Assembly (NCBI GenBank): GCA_019309815.1
Contig: JAFDFO010000140.1
Coordinates: 1-5,622, forward strand
Source of the DNA: Deltaproteobacteria bacterium
Lineage (GTDB): Bacteria; Desulfobacterota; Desulfobacteria; Desulfobacterales; C00003060
DNA: 5,622 bases
Direction of reading: 5' to 3'
Within the stretch, counting starts at the first letter, position 1. Each line of letters begins with the position of its first letter. Positions 5,337 to 5,622 of the stretch are shown piece by piece. The notes beneath the pieces were generated by a model. That model had not been told where the DNA came from. It worked only from the letters and a program-made list of their open reading frames with translations, and searched no databases. A program made the position numbers and the translations under genes.

Positions 5337-5622
5337 TCAGAAGGGCCACGGCTGCACGGGCTCAAACAGTCCCTGAAAAAAACGGAGAACCTTAGGTTCG
5401 TAGACGAATCTCAACCCGCTGAACTGGTCTCTCATGTCATAAAGGCGCTTGATTCCCTCGACCACGTAGTCAATGTGAGAGTTGGTATAGACCCTCCTTG
5501 GAATCGTACATCTCACTAACTCAAGGGCCGGCCGGTAGTTTTCGCCAGTTTCAGGATGACGCCCCTTTGAGACGTTTCCCCTTTCCATGGCCCTCACGCC
5601 TGTTTCAATGTACATGGCTGAG
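5337..5622 (-). CDS. C-terminal part of a tyrosine phenol-lyase / tryptophanase family PLP enzyme
   Basis: The frame is open to the window edge, so the gene starts outside; about 94 C-terminal residues are seen, and the first Met (5615) is internal. The family is PLP-dependent beta-eliminating lyases, which cut tyrosine to phenol (or tryptophan to indole) plus pyruvate and ammonia. The segment aligns without gaps to my recollection of Citrobacter freundii tyrosine phenol-lyase. Counting from Met at 5615, Arg12 in GVRAMERG falls on Arg381 (tyrosine hydroxyl recognition; Ile in E. coli tryptophanase). Arg35 in LELVR falls on Arg404 (substrate carboxylate). Phe79 in YEPKVLRFF falls on Phe448 (His in E. 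coli tryptophanase). TIPRRVYT is also shared. These point to the tyrosine enzyme. The C-terminus is about 5 residues longer, ending QPWPF. Tryptophanase (tnaA) remains possible because most of the active site is outside the window. It ends with TGA and converges on the rightward operon. Confidence 0.85.
   Translation of the reverse strand, partial: SAMYIETGVRAMERGNVSKGRHPETGENYRPALELVRCTIPRRVYTNSHIDYVVEGIKRLYDMRDQFSGLRFVYEPKVLRFFQGLFEPVQPWPF

Noticed and set aside
5188..5376. 62-codon plus-strand frame across the repeat and the lyase end
   Set aside because: It starts inside the repeat element, has no ribosome site, and overlaps the conserved lyase C-terminus in antisense.

Overview
This 5.6 kb window looks like chromosomal DNA of a free-living, probably anaerobic Gram-negative bacterium. 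The gene mix, moderate base composition and style of the intergenic repeat fit a Desulfobacterota (delta-proteobacterial) lineage. That placement is inferred from general resemblance, not from a marker gene. No phage, insertion sequence, CRISPR or defence genes are visible.

Layout. Minus strand, left side: a proline tRNA (anticodon CGG, cut by the window edge by about 2 nt plus the discriminator base) with its own sigma70-type promoter, then a complete purA (adenylosuccinate synthase). A 314-bp divergent intergenic region (1433-1746) follows. It holds a good purA promoter (TTGACA-17-TATTAG), a leader of about 168 nt with two hairpins, and an imperfect palindrome close to the rightward gene. 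Plus strand: a 1004-residue fusion protein with a duplicated MFS-like membrane part, a spermidine-synthase-like domain and C-terminal TPR repeats. It is followed after 5 nt by a 66-residue two-helix membrane protein, apparently translationally coupled to it. A 369-bp convergent intergenic region (4968-5336) then carries a MITE-like element of about 170 bp with long imperfect inverted ends. Minus strand, right edge: the last 94 codons of a PLP-dependent beta-eliminating lyase, most likely tyrosine phenol-lyase rather than tryptophanase.

How they work together. purA (AMP synthesis from IMP) and the tRNA are housekeeping genes. The membrane fusion protein and its small partner form a two-gene operon of unknown function; its aminopropyltransferase-like fold lacks the canonical acidic pair, so polyamine synthesis should not be assumed. 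The lyase fragment points to tyrosine breakdown to phenol, pyruvate and ammonia. The points most worth a second look are the altered active site and topology of the fusion protein, the small coupled membrane protein, the structured purA leader, and the inverted-repeat element.
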